Shown: positions 48,059 through 60,325 of the stretch, piece by piece
How the letters are laid out: the number at the start of each line of letters is the position of its first letter
Numbering within the stretch: position 1 is the first letter of the stretch
DNA from: Ulota crispa
Taxonomy: Eukaryota > Streptophyta > Bryopsida > Orthotrichales > Orthotrichaceae
Length of the DNA: 64,000 bases
Assembly (NCBI GenBank): GCA_963920765.1
Contig: OY987249.1
Span: 20,494,483-20,558,482 of the forward strand
Direction of reading: 5' to 3'
Position numbers and translations under genes: made by a program
The notes under the pieces: model-generated
Database searches by the model: none
What the model saw: the letters and a program-made list of their open reading frames with translations, nothing else
What the model was told of the DNA's origin: nothing

Positions 48059-50039
48059 GCTTGACGGTCAGTGTCGATTGGAGCTGTAACCTTTGCAAGA
48101 AACCCGGTAACCCGGTACTGAAAGCGTATCTTGGAGACGAATAACGTTGAATCTTCTGGCAATTATATTTTTATCTTGCCAAAATCTTGTCTGAGTTTGA
48201 TACTGGCTATTTCTATACAAGAAAAAAAAGAGGAACCACTGGATGACATATCACCAAAAACGCCTCCAATTAGAGGCGGTTTGCCAATTTTTGGATTTAG
48301 TTTAGGAGATAAAAATGTATTTGTAATATATAGATGTTCAAAATGGTCGACTGTTTTTTCTTGCCTACATTCCAGTGTATATGTGTTGTGCAACTAGCGA
48401 GAAATTAAATAAGAAATCTATGGTGTGCGGGAGACTTGTGAACTTGTGTAGAGGTCAAATTTACATCGAGGCCATTGAATGAAGATTGATTGTTTCAAGC
48501 ATCCGCACCATTACACGTAAATGGCTCCTCAAAATGTTCTCGTTCACACTCAAATTGAGTGTGTAAGCAATGGCCCTTGAAATCACTCTCCATCCTAAGT
48601 TTGTTGTGTTTAATCTTACACTCACTGGGCTCTTCAAAAGGAGATGCAAACACGTAACAAGTCACTGATTGAAATGTAAATGTGTGGATTCTCTTGGGCT
48701 TTCCATTTTGATCAACCTGTGGGATGGACTTGAAAACTTTGAATTCGAGATTGAAAGCGTATGGCCCAACTTCCCATGAGATTTACCCTATGCATTTTAG
48801 AAGCTTACACAAGTGCAAAATGGGGAGGTAGTTTGAGAGTAAATTCCACCTTTGTAAGCAATGTATGATTGAATTTGACCAAAATTGAATTAGGAACCAG
48901 ATGTACAACAGGTTAACATGTATTTATTTATCTTTATGCGTAGAATTAGGGGTGAGGTTGTAAAGTGGTTGATTGTGAATGTAGTCAACGACCAAGAAAT
49001 TAGGATACCCTTGAAATACATTTCTTGTACTCAATATCTTATGAAATTCTATAACATCAATTCAACATGCTGTAATATTTTTGTACTGTCAGTTATTAAG
49101 GAGCAAATTCATACAACAAGGCGTTAGTGCATAATATTAACAAGTAAGGATTTATCTCATAAAAAATAAACTAGTCTTGAAGAAAATTGAAGCAAGAAAA
49201 ATGCAAGCTAGCAAATTGTCTTTGAGTACATGGTTTTCTAGATTTGATTTTTTTAAGAAGGCAACAAACAAGACTTGAAGAGTACAAAAAGAAAGGATAT
49301 AACAATTGTTTTGTTTATAATTAAATTGTCCAAACAAGTTTCTAAACATCCTTTTACTTGTCAGTCTTTAAACTGAAATTCTCTTTATAAACAATCTACT
49401 ATAATAATAGAGTATGATTCACCTTTTGATGATCCTTTTACCATGAGGGTAAAAAACTCATGGGTAAAAATAAAAAATATTTTGCTGCATGTGTGAATTG
49501 AACTGAATTGTGTGGGTAATTTTTTTACTACATGGGTAACATGGACTATGTTGGTAAAAACAAAAAATGGATCCTTTTACTATATGAATAAAAACCAAAA
49601 TTGTTTTATTGTGTGGTCAAAACCCAAAAATTATTTTATTGCAAACAACAAATGTTCTACTATGTGAGAAACATTTTTTGGAACTGGGTTTGAAATTATT
49701 TTGCCTCCCGTTGGAACAATGGGTACCTACACTAGTGTGTTATCAAAGACATTTGATACGCCACCATCTATTACCAATTTCACATATTTGTTAAGTAAAT
49801 GACAAGCATGGTGTATTTGCACCCAATGATGAGACTTCAACTATTTCTTAACTAAGTAGAAATGTCAAGTTTTCATTGTTCATTTTTCAACTTAAATTGT
49901 TGCAAAGTGAATATCTCTTCCATTTACAAAAATAAAAGGAAAAATAATTAGAAGTATCTTTTGGAACAACCTACAAAAGCTACTTCTTTTCTAACAATGT
50001 TGATAATTCCAATTGGTTGGTGGGAATCAAATACATGTC
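48059..50039. other. AT-rich spacer downstream of the SWSAP1-like gene
   Basis: The first few hundred bases should include its 3' UTR. Around 49,430-49,680 a word ACCATGNGGGTAAAAA recurs as a degenerate short repeat. No further gene seen. Confidence 0.45.
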
Positions 50040-50042
50040 TTA

Positions 50043-50304
50043 GAGCATCTCCACCCATACTTGCCAAATATGGGCTAAAAATTTACATCTATTTTTGAAG
50101 GGTCCTCAAAACTCTTCCAACCCTTGTTCACCAAACTTGTCCCATTTGATCAATCACCAAGTGGAATATAGTATGGATAGTGTTTTGAAGGACCATTGCA
50201 TTGCAATGGAGTGCCATGAGAGGATTTTGAGGGGTCCAAAGCACTTATTATCCAAGTATGGCAAGAGTCCGACCCTTAGTGCATAAGGGTGGAGAATGAT
50301 GCTC
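50043..50304. mobile_element. Tourist/Harbinger-like MITE, 262 bp
   Basis: The left end is GAGCATCTCCACCC. The right end, reverse-complemented, is GAGCATCATTCTCCACCC. TTA flanks both ends (50,040-50,042 and 50,305-50,307). Its terminal sequence is related to that of 33,834-35,077. The 63-codon frame inside is not considered a gene. Confidence 0.8.
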
Positions 50305-50315
50305 TTACATCAACC

Positions 50316-50333
50316 TTAACCCTTAAAGGACAA
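50316..50333. repeat. Orphan TTAA-family end
   Basis: TTAA followed by CCCTTAAAGGACAAGCC, like the left end of the 51,559-52,484 element. No matching right end found nearby. A similar orphan (TTAACCCTTAAATGC) starts at 51,478. Confidence 0.45.
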
Positions 50334-51036
50334 GCCTACAACCATGGGTTTTTTTTTTTGGAATTTCAATCCTCTTCTAGAAGTGCTTTTGGCAATATAA
50401 TTAACATCATAATTCAATATTATCATTTTAATAGAAGAAGGTATGTGCATACTACATGTATAGAAAATATTCATAGATTTTGTGAACATTTGAGACTATA
50501 ATTTTTTGGAACAAATGTTAAAAAAATTCATATCAATTACAAAATGTATTCAATTATGCCATTTTTTTTTACCATGGATGCAATTCACAATGAAGATCAT
50601 CATAGTGAAAATTTTCTTCCCATGTTAGTAAAATTTAAAAAGGTAGCCATCCCATGGTAATAGGTGTTCAACTAGTGATAATAATATTTTTCAACACTTA
50701 CATTTTTTCAAAATTTCAAAATACAAGAAGAAACTATATTTGGTAAACTTTCTATTGCTAGTTAAGCTCAAACTCAAGACACATCTCTTAAGAGCTCACA
50801 CTATGTTTTGGTAAAATAACCCTCAAAAGTTAAAATACACTACAAGGTGGTGCATCTTTACTACTCAACTAGCAAGTGGAACCCTTGTGTGAACATTGTG
50901 CATGCAAAAGCTATCCATGTACATGTACTAGATTGCATGCCTATGTCCCAATGGAATCTAGGACAAGAAACAATGTTATTCCACTTCCACAATAACATAT
51001 AGTCATCCAAAAGCCAGAAAACGGTCTCAATGATGT
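50334..51036. other. AT-rich spacer, no gene seen
   Basis: Nothing recognisable apart from short A/T runs. Confidence 0.45.
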
Positions 51037-51040
51037 TTAA

Positions 51041-51280
51041 CCCCTAAGCACCTACCCTATGTCTTCCATAATCTAGACCCAATCAAACTCAATCCAACCA
51101 AATTGACACCACAAACAAGATCCACAAAATCTAACCGTACCAATTGGTAGGAGAGACAAGCCTTGAAATGTATGGAAATGACAGTTGATTTGACCGTACC
51201 AATGAAAAGATTATAACAAATCAAATATGCAACTTTTTGAATGTGAGAGGCAAGAACTGGGGTGCTGGGACGCTCAGGGG
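51041..51280. mobile_element. Short TTAA-family element E, 240 bp
   Basis: The left end is CCCCTAAGCACCTACCC. The right end, reverse-complemented, is CCCCTGAGCGTCCC. Intact TTAA flanks both sides (51,037-51,040 and 51,281-51,284). Confidence 0.55.
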
Positions 51281-51558
51281 TTAAGGTAACCCTCCCTATA
51301 CCTGACCCTTTAACAAGTCACCCCCACTTCCGGCTTCTTGTACCCATGGTCTACATTTTAGAATTGAAATGCACACCCCAACTACAAAATGGTCAGAATT
51401 GGGGAGGGGTCCATTATGGAGAGGGTTACAGTAAGGATTAATGATATAAAATACACAACATTGTGTTCATTGCATCCTTAACCCTTAAATGCTAGGGGAT
51501 CACCATGATTACACAGCCCCCTATGTATGAGGAGGGACGTTTTTTGTCCTTGGGGTTA

Positions 51559-52484
51559 CCCCTAAAGGACCAAGCCCCTTTTCTTTTGCCAAAATGACTA
51601 AAAATTGCCATTTCTAGGAGGTTTAGAAAAAAAGGATTTTTTGTTTTGTTTTTGAAAATCCAACTGTAGGATCCTACCCCAGACCAGAACAGGTACTTGC
51701 GGGAAAAAAATCAGCTCATTCCAAATGAAGAGAAGTGAGATATTACATCTAAAGTGAAAAAATAAGTTTTTCTCCATGTTGCCCAAAAATTTCAGAAACC
51801 TTTGACCACTCTCATAACAAAAAAATTGCTCTACCCAAAGTTGCGCTTTATTTTTTCCATGTAGGAGATCAAGTTAGGTATGTGTGGGAGATTTTTCAAA
51901 TCAATTGGAACTTTGCAAGACATGGGAAAAATAGTATAAAAGAAGTAGAGAATGAGTCAAAACCCTAAATTGTAAAGAATTTAATTATGGAAATGAAAAA
52001 TGCTAATCCCAACGGTGATAATGTTGTGATAAACAATCTACTTCCTTTGGTTTAATTATATTTTCAAAATATTGAAAATTGAGTAAAAGAAAGGAGTTCA
52101 AAGTTTATTTTAGAGTAGAGATTCCATAACTGCCTGCAAACAAAAACTCCTCATAACTTTCATGTCATTAATTGAAATTGAATGATTAAAAGCTTCTCAT
52201 GAATAAAATATTCTAAAGAACCAATTTCAAATTTTCATTTTTTTTAAAGTAAATTTTTAAAAAGTTTTTGGGTTGCCCATATGGGCAATCCTCCCCAAAT
52301 TTTCATAAATTCATGCATAACTTCTTCATCAAATGTCGGAATGAAAAAAAATTAAATGCTCACATAAATTTTTGAATTACCTACTTTCAATAAAAATTTC
52401 AGAAAATCACACAAAGTAGTTTAACCATAGATACATGCCCCAAAGTCCAGCCTGTCCCCCCAAAGGACAATGGTCCTTTAGGCG
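51559..52484 (+). mobile_element. TTAA-family element C, 926 bp
   Basis: The ends are CCCCTAAAGGACCAAG (left) and, reverse-complemented right, CGCCTAAAGGACCATTG. The flanks GTTA and TTAC are one change from TTAA. It aligns throughout with element A (shared blocks such as TATGTGTGGGAG and GATAAACAATCTACTTCC). Its right end abuts the GC-rich region upstream of ARP3. Confidence 0.72.
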
Positions 52485-53053
52485 TTACTGAACCAACTAC
52501 GAAGAGGGGCTGGTGAAATCAGTCTGGCTAGCCCTCGAAGTGGGTGAGCGTGCTGACGTGGATGGTCCATTTTGTCCTGAAAGGTGTGCTCTCGAGAGCT
52601 AGAGTCGCTCGACCAATGAAAACGACTAAAAATTGCACCTCTGGCGCGAGAACTAGCCGACCCTGGCCCCGAACCTGGCTCCGAGTGTGCAGGGGGTTCC
52701 TCGGATGGTGCTCCTGGTCGCCGGGGCAAGGGAGGTGGTTGCCAATCCATGTGAAGACTGAGGGTCACCGAGGATCGCCGGGAACGCGACCAAAGTGTTG
52801 GGGTGAGGAATCGGAGGAAGTGGAGGGCCCCCTCGTCGTCGCACTGGCAAGTACATTCTCAGAGTAACGCTGAAGCTGAGTAACTTAGTCTTAGGGTTTC
52901 CATGCGAACCTCGCCTCGCTCGGCTGCCTTGTCGTTTGGGAAGTGAGCGATCCAGGATCGGCCATGGTGATCGGGCTCAAGTGTTGAGCGTTTCGAACTC
53001 GATTCCGTCGCCTCCTGCTGCTGCCGCCCTGCCTTTCTCCTCTGCTTTTCACT
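52485..53053 (+). promoter_or_regulatory. GC-rich upstream region and 5' leader of ARP3
   Basis: GC content jumps sharply at 52,490 and stays high to the start codon. The open frames in it (minus 52,478-52,768 and 52,859-53,239) are low-complexity and overlap the ARP3 start, so I treat them as shadows. No TATA box found. Confidence 0.4.
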
Positions 53054-56000
53054 ATGGATGCCACGCAACGTCCTGCTGTTGTTATTGATAATGGCACGGG
53101 GTAAGTACTCCCTCCTTCGCCTCTCCACTTCTGTTCTGCTGCCCTGCCCTGCCCTGCCCTGCCCTGTGGATCTCACCTTTGTTGCTGTTGCCTGCTGTCG
53201 ATCGGTTTTCCCGTTCCCTTCTCTTCTCTTCTCTGCCACTGCCGTCGTGCATTCCTCCCGTTCGATTGTGAACAGTTCCTACGGTTTCTTTGCGATATCC
53301 AGATGCCCTGGTTCCCGTGTAATTTGGTTCCTTCGAATTAGGAACATGTTGCAGGATGTTGCACGTATTGGTGATTGCTGCATTGGCGGAGTTAATTGTT
53401 TTGCCCTGTGTGCGACGAACATAAAATGTGCTCTAGACAGACTACTATTTTTCTTTTATGGGCTTGTGAATCATCATTATTGGGACTATTTCAAGGCGCA
53501 TTTAGCGTGTGGCCCAATAGAATCTAAGCGGATGACGTTGTTGTAGGTATACGAAGATGGGATATGCAGGGAATGTGGAGCCGTGTTTCATCATTCCCAC
53601 GGTCGTCGCAGTCAATGAGTCCTTTTTGGGTCAATCAGGGTCGAAAGCAGGCACGGCTGCGTATCACAGCGCAGGAGTAATGGCTGATCTTGATTTCTAC
53701 ATTGGTGAGGAGGCACTCGCCAAGCAACACGCCAGTGCGTACACTCTCAGTTATCCCATCCGGCAGGGCCAGGTATTCGTTTCAAGATTTATTTCCCTGG
53801 AATGTGGCTTTTGGTGATTCGGCATACCACGTTTGGTTGAATCAATTCTGGGCTTGTATCTCATATTTCTGATTAGGTCATCTTCAGGATGTCTTGATGG
53901 CAGTTCTTTGCACTCTTTGCAGATTGAGAATTGGGATACTATGGAGAGATTCTGGCAGCAATGCATTTTTAATTATTTGCGATGCGACCCAGAAGATCAT
54001 TACATGCTACTCACTGAGAGTCCGTTGACAGCACCAGAGAATCGCGAGTACATGGGAGAAATCATGTTTGAAACGTTCAACGTGCCTGGATTGTATATTG
54101 CAACTCAAGCAGTTTTGGCTCTAGCAGCTGGCTATACTACCTCCAAGGTACAAGTTTGCCTTTTTGACGTTTGGGGTTGAGCTCCTCTAGCGATTCATCG
54201 ACAATAAAGCCTTTTGACTTCTGGATGGATAAGTATACTGACGTTAGCTTTTACATGTTCCAGCTTGGCTCTTGTATGTTTTCTCACCTGGTTGCTTTAG
54301 GAAGCACTTGCATTGGGCCTCAAAGGATCTACAGGAGACTCTTCTTTCTGTAATCACATGAAATACACAAACTAAAGTCAACCTTCCAGTAAGACAAGAC
54401 GAATGTGGAGGACCTCCAACTTGTATACGATATCAAAAATGATGAAATCATATAAAAAATGTGGAATACCCTAGTGTTTGTTAATTTAGTCAAAGATTAA
54501 TGCCATAAACCCTTAAGAGACTCGTTTCATAAGCTTTTGTACAAATTAGATCAGGAAATACTCTACGGTCCTTGATCTCGAGTTTTTGCCCAATTTAGCC
54601 CGGTACAAACCAACCGTACCTAGATGAGGAACTCCACCAGAATCCGCGAAGTGTAGGACAAATTGCTTTATATTGTTTCTATATATTGGTTTGTTAAAAT
54701 TTATGTATGGACATTTCTGAGTGTAGGGCCCTTTGCGGTACAAATTGTCGGGGGCTGAATGCAGTTGGAAATGACGGGAGTGGTTGTGGATGCTGGGGAT
54801 GGCATGACTCACATTGTTCCTGTAGCGGATGGCTACGTTATTGGAAGCAGCATCAAATCCGTGCCTATCGCTGGCCGAGACCTCTCCAATTTTGTTCAGC
54901 AGTTGATGCGAGTTGGAACTTAAACCCTACTCTGATTACCGTAGCCTCGTTAGAATCCTATAATGGGTATTGTTTCAGGTTTTTGTATGATGGTGTTTTC
55001 AGTAGAATCAGCTGATCTTGTAGTTGAACTACCTCAGTGTCTTGTTTGAGTGCGACTCATTAAAGCTCTGAATACCTTAACAGCCTACCGAGAATTCTGG
55101 TTTGGTTTGGTCAATTTGTTGACTGTCAAATGACGTTTATTTTTGGTTCCAGGATCGATGTGAGCCCGTGCCTCCGGAGGATTCCCTAGACGTGGCCAGG
55201 AGGGTGAAAGAATTATATTGCTACACATGTGCTGATATTGTTAAGGTAATGTTCTTTTTTTATTGAACTTATAGGTAGAGACATGGTGGACGTAGATTAG
55301 TTTCATCTCAAATAGCGCTGTATTTTAGCTGCCATTGCAGTTGAACTGATGGCATGACTGAGTTGTGATTTTAGGAGTTTGGTAAGCATGACAAGGAGCC
55401 GTCCAAGTACGTCAAGCAGTGGAAAGGAAAGAACTCTAAAACAGGGGCAGCCTTTTCTTGTGATATCGGATACGAGAGATTCTTAGCACCGGAGGTTTGC
55501 ATTCTAACCCTTTCCGAAAGTTTCTTCAGTTTCTTATATTCCCAGTCCTTGAAGGATACAGCAGAAATCAGGGGATGTGGCATAAACAATTGCTCGTCGA
55601 TGTTCCAAAAGCGACTTTTAGGATTCTAAGAGAAGAAGATGCTGTTTGTATCGACGTATAGTGCATTTTTGAACGTATTTGGTTATATGGAAATTATCTA
55701 TCATCTCCTATTTAGTCAATCTAGATGTTCTTATTTCATTTTAAATTTAATAATTATTAAATTTAGTAGCATGATATAAGATTTGTAATGAAAATAAATT
55801 ACTTAAAAAGGAGATTTCACCTAATTTACCTCGTCGACCATTTTATCTCTTCTGTAGCTGGATTATGAAAACTTACCCCGTTCAGTTCACCACCATTAAA
55901 TTCAACAGTTACACCAACCCTTTCGACAGAATATTTAGATTGAGCTCTTCTTAATGAATCACCAGCTTTAACGATCCTATTTCATACACCAAAACTGTTG

Positions 56001-57489
56001 AAAAAGTTTCAAACCCTGTTATCCATGATTTCTAAAAAAAGTAAAAAATTGCTATTTCTTTTACTAAAGCGTAGATACCAAGCAAATAGAAGATCCATTA
56101 CGAATCAACGTCTGCTTCTGCCAATTTCATGAAAATAGGAAAAAGCCTTTTCGTTGCTTTTTTTTTCAGTCTTTCGAAGAGGCACGTTTTTCCGTTTCTT
56201 GGAAGGAAGGATTGTTCTTGTGTGAATCACACGGGAGTTGCTACATAATAGACTACATTACGTGGAGCTGAAAATATTAATCTGAGGTGATCAGTTCTTC
56301 TGGGATGCTGACAAAGTTCCATTTTTGACTTGTACAGGTGTTCTTCTCACCAGAGATTTATAGTAGCGACTTCACAGTATCTTTGCCTGATGTGGTGGAC
56401 AACTGTATACAGTCGGCTCCCATAGACAGCCGTCGTGCCCTTTACAAGGTTTTTTTCATCTCCATAGTTTCACTGCGCAGAGCTCTTTTTCTGTGCTCTA
56501 ATTGTTTGTTGGTGATTGCTGTATCCATCTGTGATGGTTCTCTCAAGTTATAAGGTTGATTGCATTATAAGCCCTTAATATTCTGTGTGCAATTTAGAGA
56601 TTTATTGTTCTAACAACATTCTTGTGAATTTCTGTTCACCTACTGCTTGCTCCATTTCATCAGAATATAGTCCTCTCTGGTGGCTCCACAATGTTCAAGG
56701 ATTTTCAGCGAAGACTACAACGAGATATAAAGAAACGTGTAGATGCTCGGTCTATGGGTTCAGAGAGGAGAAGTGAGGGTGATCATTTGGTAAGCCTGCT
56801 GTGTTGTTGAAGGAACTCCTTTTCGTTAGCATTTTACTTGTATTCTAACTAGGATCTTGGTGTTTCTGAATTAAAACATACACTCTAAATCAGCTACTGT
56901 CATGGTCACTTTCCAGTTTTCGTTTTTCCTTGTGCACTTGCTTCTTTCTCCCGCCTCATCAATGCTGGTTTGTAGCCATTTCGCATACCAGCAAAAAAAT
57001 TGGTTACCTCAGCCACTTGCTGCGTATCTAATGTTGATCTAAGGGCCTGTTATAACGTGTTTCTGTGAACTCGGTCATTTTTCAACAGCCTCAAGCAGTT
57101 GAAGTAAATGTGGTGGGACACCCTATGCAACGTTTCGCTGTTTGGTTTGGAGGCTCTCTCCTGGCTTCTACTCCAGATTTCTACAACGTACTCTCGCCAC
57201 CTTTTACTTTTATCCATATTTGGTTGTATTGAAGAATGTTCCGAACATTGCCTTGCCTCAAGCTTCCCTTGCCATGACATCGAGTTAGCTTACCTTGGAT
57301 CGGAAGTGTTTTTTGTATTGTAGGAGTGCTTCTCTCCTATCCATCAAGCTTGCAGATGTCTAATCGTTTCTACCTGGACTATTTCGACATCTGCAGGCTT
57401 GTCATACTAAATTGGAATATGAAGAATATGGCTCCAGCATATGTCGACTCAATCCTGTCTTCAAAGGTATGTATTTATGTTCTGTTTAG
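53054..57489 (+). CDS. ARP3: Actin-related protein 3, ARP2/3 complex subunit
   Basis: ARP3 pairs with ARP2 in the ARP2/3 complex to nucleate branched actin filaments in the cytoplasm; in plants this shapes trichomes, pavement cells and tip growth. Ten exons: 53054-53100, 53547-53772, 53923-54147, 54765-54911, 55153-55245, 55375-55494, 56338-56448, 56664-56789, 57089-57187, 57397-57489; 428 aa, against about 427 in Arabidopsis. The actin-fold ATP sites are present: phosphate 1 [17 protein letters not shown] (about 9-25), phosphate 2 [18 protein letters not shown] (from about 172) and the adenosine motif [13 protein letters not shown] (from 325). ARP3-specific stretches are [32 protein letters not shown] and [12 protein letters not shown]. 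The conserved terminus VFKGMY is followed by four extra residues (LCSV) before TAG, because GGTATGTAT also forms a consensus donor. Intron 6 carries a psbB relic. Confidence 0.96.
53142..53166. repeat. Short CCTGC repeat in ARP3 intron 1
   Basis: About five tandem copies of CCCTG just after the first donor site. Confidence 0.85.
55768..56030 (-). pseudogene. psbB: Decayed plastid psbB (CP47) fragment in ARP3 intron 6
   Basis: The minus strand of this intronic stretch translates into CP47-like sequence in one frame for about 50 codons (about 55,815-55,975): [28 protein letters not shown] and NPAT line up with the luminal-loop region of CP47. Upstream, in a shifted frame, ...GFETF resembles the PTFFETF motif. 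Downstream, the DNA CGACGAG...TTAGGTGAAATC matches the codons for ARRAQLGEI. There are frameshifts and stops, so it is not functional. The match is to the family as I know it, not to a search result. The limits are approximate: the core 55,811-56,014 is clear, the outer parts are not. Confidence 0.78.
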
Positions 57490-58759
57490 GTCATTTGAAT
57501 ATATTTTCCTGTTCTATTAAAGATAGATCTTCAATACTGGTCCACCTTGTCTTACGACCATAATGACCGTGCTCTTGGTGCCCTTGTAGTGTGATAGGCT
57601 GGACCAAGATCTACCGTGGTGATGGTATTTCATGGAATTCCGTAGGAAAACCCTCTGGCAAAACACTACTCAGTGACGTGGGGTGAGAGTAAATCAATGC
57701 AGCGGCTTTTGAGTTGCAAGATGTTCGTTGGGTTATGCTTTGAATCCTCAAAGGTGGTCGTCGGGAAGTGAACCATGTTCGAGTCTTCACCTTGGGCGTT
57801 AAAGCTTCACTGGATTTTCAGACTGCATCATTATCTTGTTCTGAATGGTGTTGGTGTAGGCGTATGGTTTTAATATGCCATTTCAGCATTTCCACGAGTG
57901 AATATTTGGGGAGATAGAACCAAGCTTGGTAATTCCATATGCCCGTTTTCCAGATTCTTCCTCGTTGGTTGTGATCTTACAGTGGTCGTTTCTGAAGGGC
58001 TTTCTGGTATTGCTGGTCATACTTCTGTCATTAGGCATCCACCTCGAAGATCCTTTTTCGTGTTTTGCCATGTTTTCTCATACGACAGCGTTTGCTCTGA
58101 CCTTGCAACACTTGCCTGGTATCACTGACCTGCTGTTTGGAACGGGTTCCAACATGATTTATCTTGTCAGCTCTTACTCACGCTGTATTTTCCTTTTCAT
58201 GTCTTTCAATTGCATAATTGAAATTCTTTGTTTCTAGAGAGTAATTGCACCCTCTAATAACTTGGGATGTTTGTCAGGGTTACATTTCAAGGAATACACA
58301 ATAAGAGACTAAATTGTGAAGAATCTCTACCATACTTGGTCAATTGTGGTCCTGAAAATCAGAAAATCAATTAAGTCATGCATTAGCAGGCCGCGCCCCT
58401 TGTTTTGCACAGTTAAGCGTTTTCAAGGAAGTCATACATTCACACTAAAATAGAAAGATTGTGATGATTGAATACTAAACTTTACACAAAATCCAAATAT
58501 GTTCTTCAAAAGTCCTTGGTTCAATTTTCATATCTTTTGATTCACAACTTCAAATGATTCATTGGATTGAACTTTAGTGCTTCTTGCGTGAAAATAATCC
58601 ACTGAAGTATATTGTGCTGTATTGAATCATATTTTATACACTATTAAATAAATGGGAAAATATTAAAAACTCCCTCAATTCTTTCTAAATATAAAATATA
58701 TCCCTAGAAATATCAAAATACCCTTGCGTAAGAATATCAGTTATACCCCTAGTTATCAA
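57490..58759. other. Downstream of ARP3: 3' UTR and spacer
   Basis: Positions 57,490-58,250 keep a gene-like base composition and could be 3' UTR or a lost terminal exon region. After 58,250 the sequence is AT-rich with no gene. Confidence 0.4.
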
Positions 58760-59673
58760 CCCCTAAATGCCCAAGGCATCCAATTTGGGTGTCCTAAAAA
58801 CTTCAAGAAACTTTAAAACCATGTTGAAGGTACGGATTTTATCAATTTTAGGTTCTTTTTTTTTGGGAAAGTTGTGCGCTAAAGTTAGCTCCACTGTTCA
58901 AATTCAACTTCTTCCATATCTTATTCCAATTGTTTTTGGTGGAAGGTTAACTACAAGCATACATTTTGTATTGTGAATAGTGTCATGAATAGTGTTGTGA
59001 ATAGTGTCACAAAGCCTATGAGAAGTTGCCACATTGAAAAGGCAGGCATCAAGTTGAGCAAAAGGTGAAGATTTCCCTTGGACACTCCTTTGGGCAATAA
59101 GGGCCTTTTTACTGAAATTTTGACATCTAACAAAATCTAAAAGTGCTTTTGGACTAATTTCACTTGGAATGTCTTTATTATAAAAATTAGAATCCTTTCA
59201 CCGTTGAAAATTCTTTCATTCGTAATGATTTTTGGTCAATAATTGGAGCTAAAAATTTCTATGTATTAGATGATTGCGTTTTGACAATTGCGTTGCAAGC
59301 TCATTTGTGAAATTGTGGTCATGGATTTGGAAGGGGGGGGTCATTGATTTTGAAGTAACAACAATAAATACTAAAGCAATCTAAGTGGTTGTTTTCCAAT
59401 TTTGTATCCAAAAGTTGCCAATTTACATTAGAAGTTTTTGGTAGCTCCAAAAAAAGCAAAAAAATCTATTCTCATCATCATTCAATTGCAAATATCTTAA
59501 AATCTGCGTGACCATTTTGGATTTTTTTTGGGTAGCGCCATCTAGAAGTCTTGAAGTTCAAGATTCAACAATTATAATTTTATTTTGATGTTTAATAATG
59601 ATCTTACAAGGACAAATCAAAACTTCAAAATTGCCTTCTGAAAACAAGAAAAACACCCTTGGGCATTTAGGGG
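58760..59673. mobile_element. TTAA-family element B, 914 bp
   Basis: The inverted ends match perfectly for 17 bp (CCCCTAAATGCCCAAGG at 58,760 and reverse-complemented at 59,673). TTAA lies right of the right end (59,674-59,677); the left flank is TCAA. The interior differs from A, C and J, so this is a separate subfamily with the same type of end. Confidence 0.72.
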
Positions 59674-59677
59674 TTAA

Positions 59678-60321
59678 TACCCCTTGTTTTTTGTGCCTCT
59701 TTATTGCAATTTGTTTAAAATATAAAAATGACTACAAAAAGTTTTATGTAATCATTGTAATGGCTTTGACCACAATAGACTTACATGCAAACACCTTATA
59801 TAGAGCTTGCGTCCAAGATCTGGATGGCAATTAACTTACGATTAGTTTTTGTACTTTCCATTGTCATCCAAATTTATTCAAAAAATTGCAAAATGAGGCA
59901 CAAGAGAGTTAGGGATATTTTTATAATTCAAATAATATAAGGGTATGTTTGATGTTTCATAATAATTGAGGGTCCCATAGAACTAGGGATATAATCAAGA
60001 TTCCTATATAAAGCCAAGGGTATTTTTGATATTTCAAATAATATAGGGGTATATTTAATATTTTGAAAGAAATAAGGGGAATTTTTGATATTTTTCCTAA
60101 ATAAAACATCGATGTGGTCCTTTTTGATGGAATCTTAAAGAAACATGAGGATTTTTTTTCTTATATCAATTAGATAGGTATTGCTTATTAAAAGATTGTG
60201 CTTTTGAGAGGTTTCTAAGAAAATTATTGTGGAGTTTTAAGTTGTTGATGGAGTTGCTTTGTTAAGAGAATTTATAGAAGCATAGGTTAATTAAGACACT
60301 TGGTTGTCTTGAAGATTGTGT
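59678..60321. other. AT-rich spacer, no gene seen
   Basis: Contains a degenerate repeat around 59,920-60,100 with recurring AATATAAGGGTAT...TTGATATTT words. Confidence 0.5.
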
Positions 60322-60325
60322 TTAA

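Noticed and set aside
52478..53239. Minus-strand frames of 96 and 126 codons before ARP3
   Set aside because: They are low-complexity frames in the GC-rich ARP3 upstream region. One overlaps ARP3 exon 1 antisense.
57592..57685. Possible alternative terminal exon of ARP3 (GATAG acceptor, then an open frame to TGA)
   Set aside because: The peptide (GWTKIYRGDG...) bears no resemblance to the invariant ARP3 end, while direct reading already gives FKGMY.
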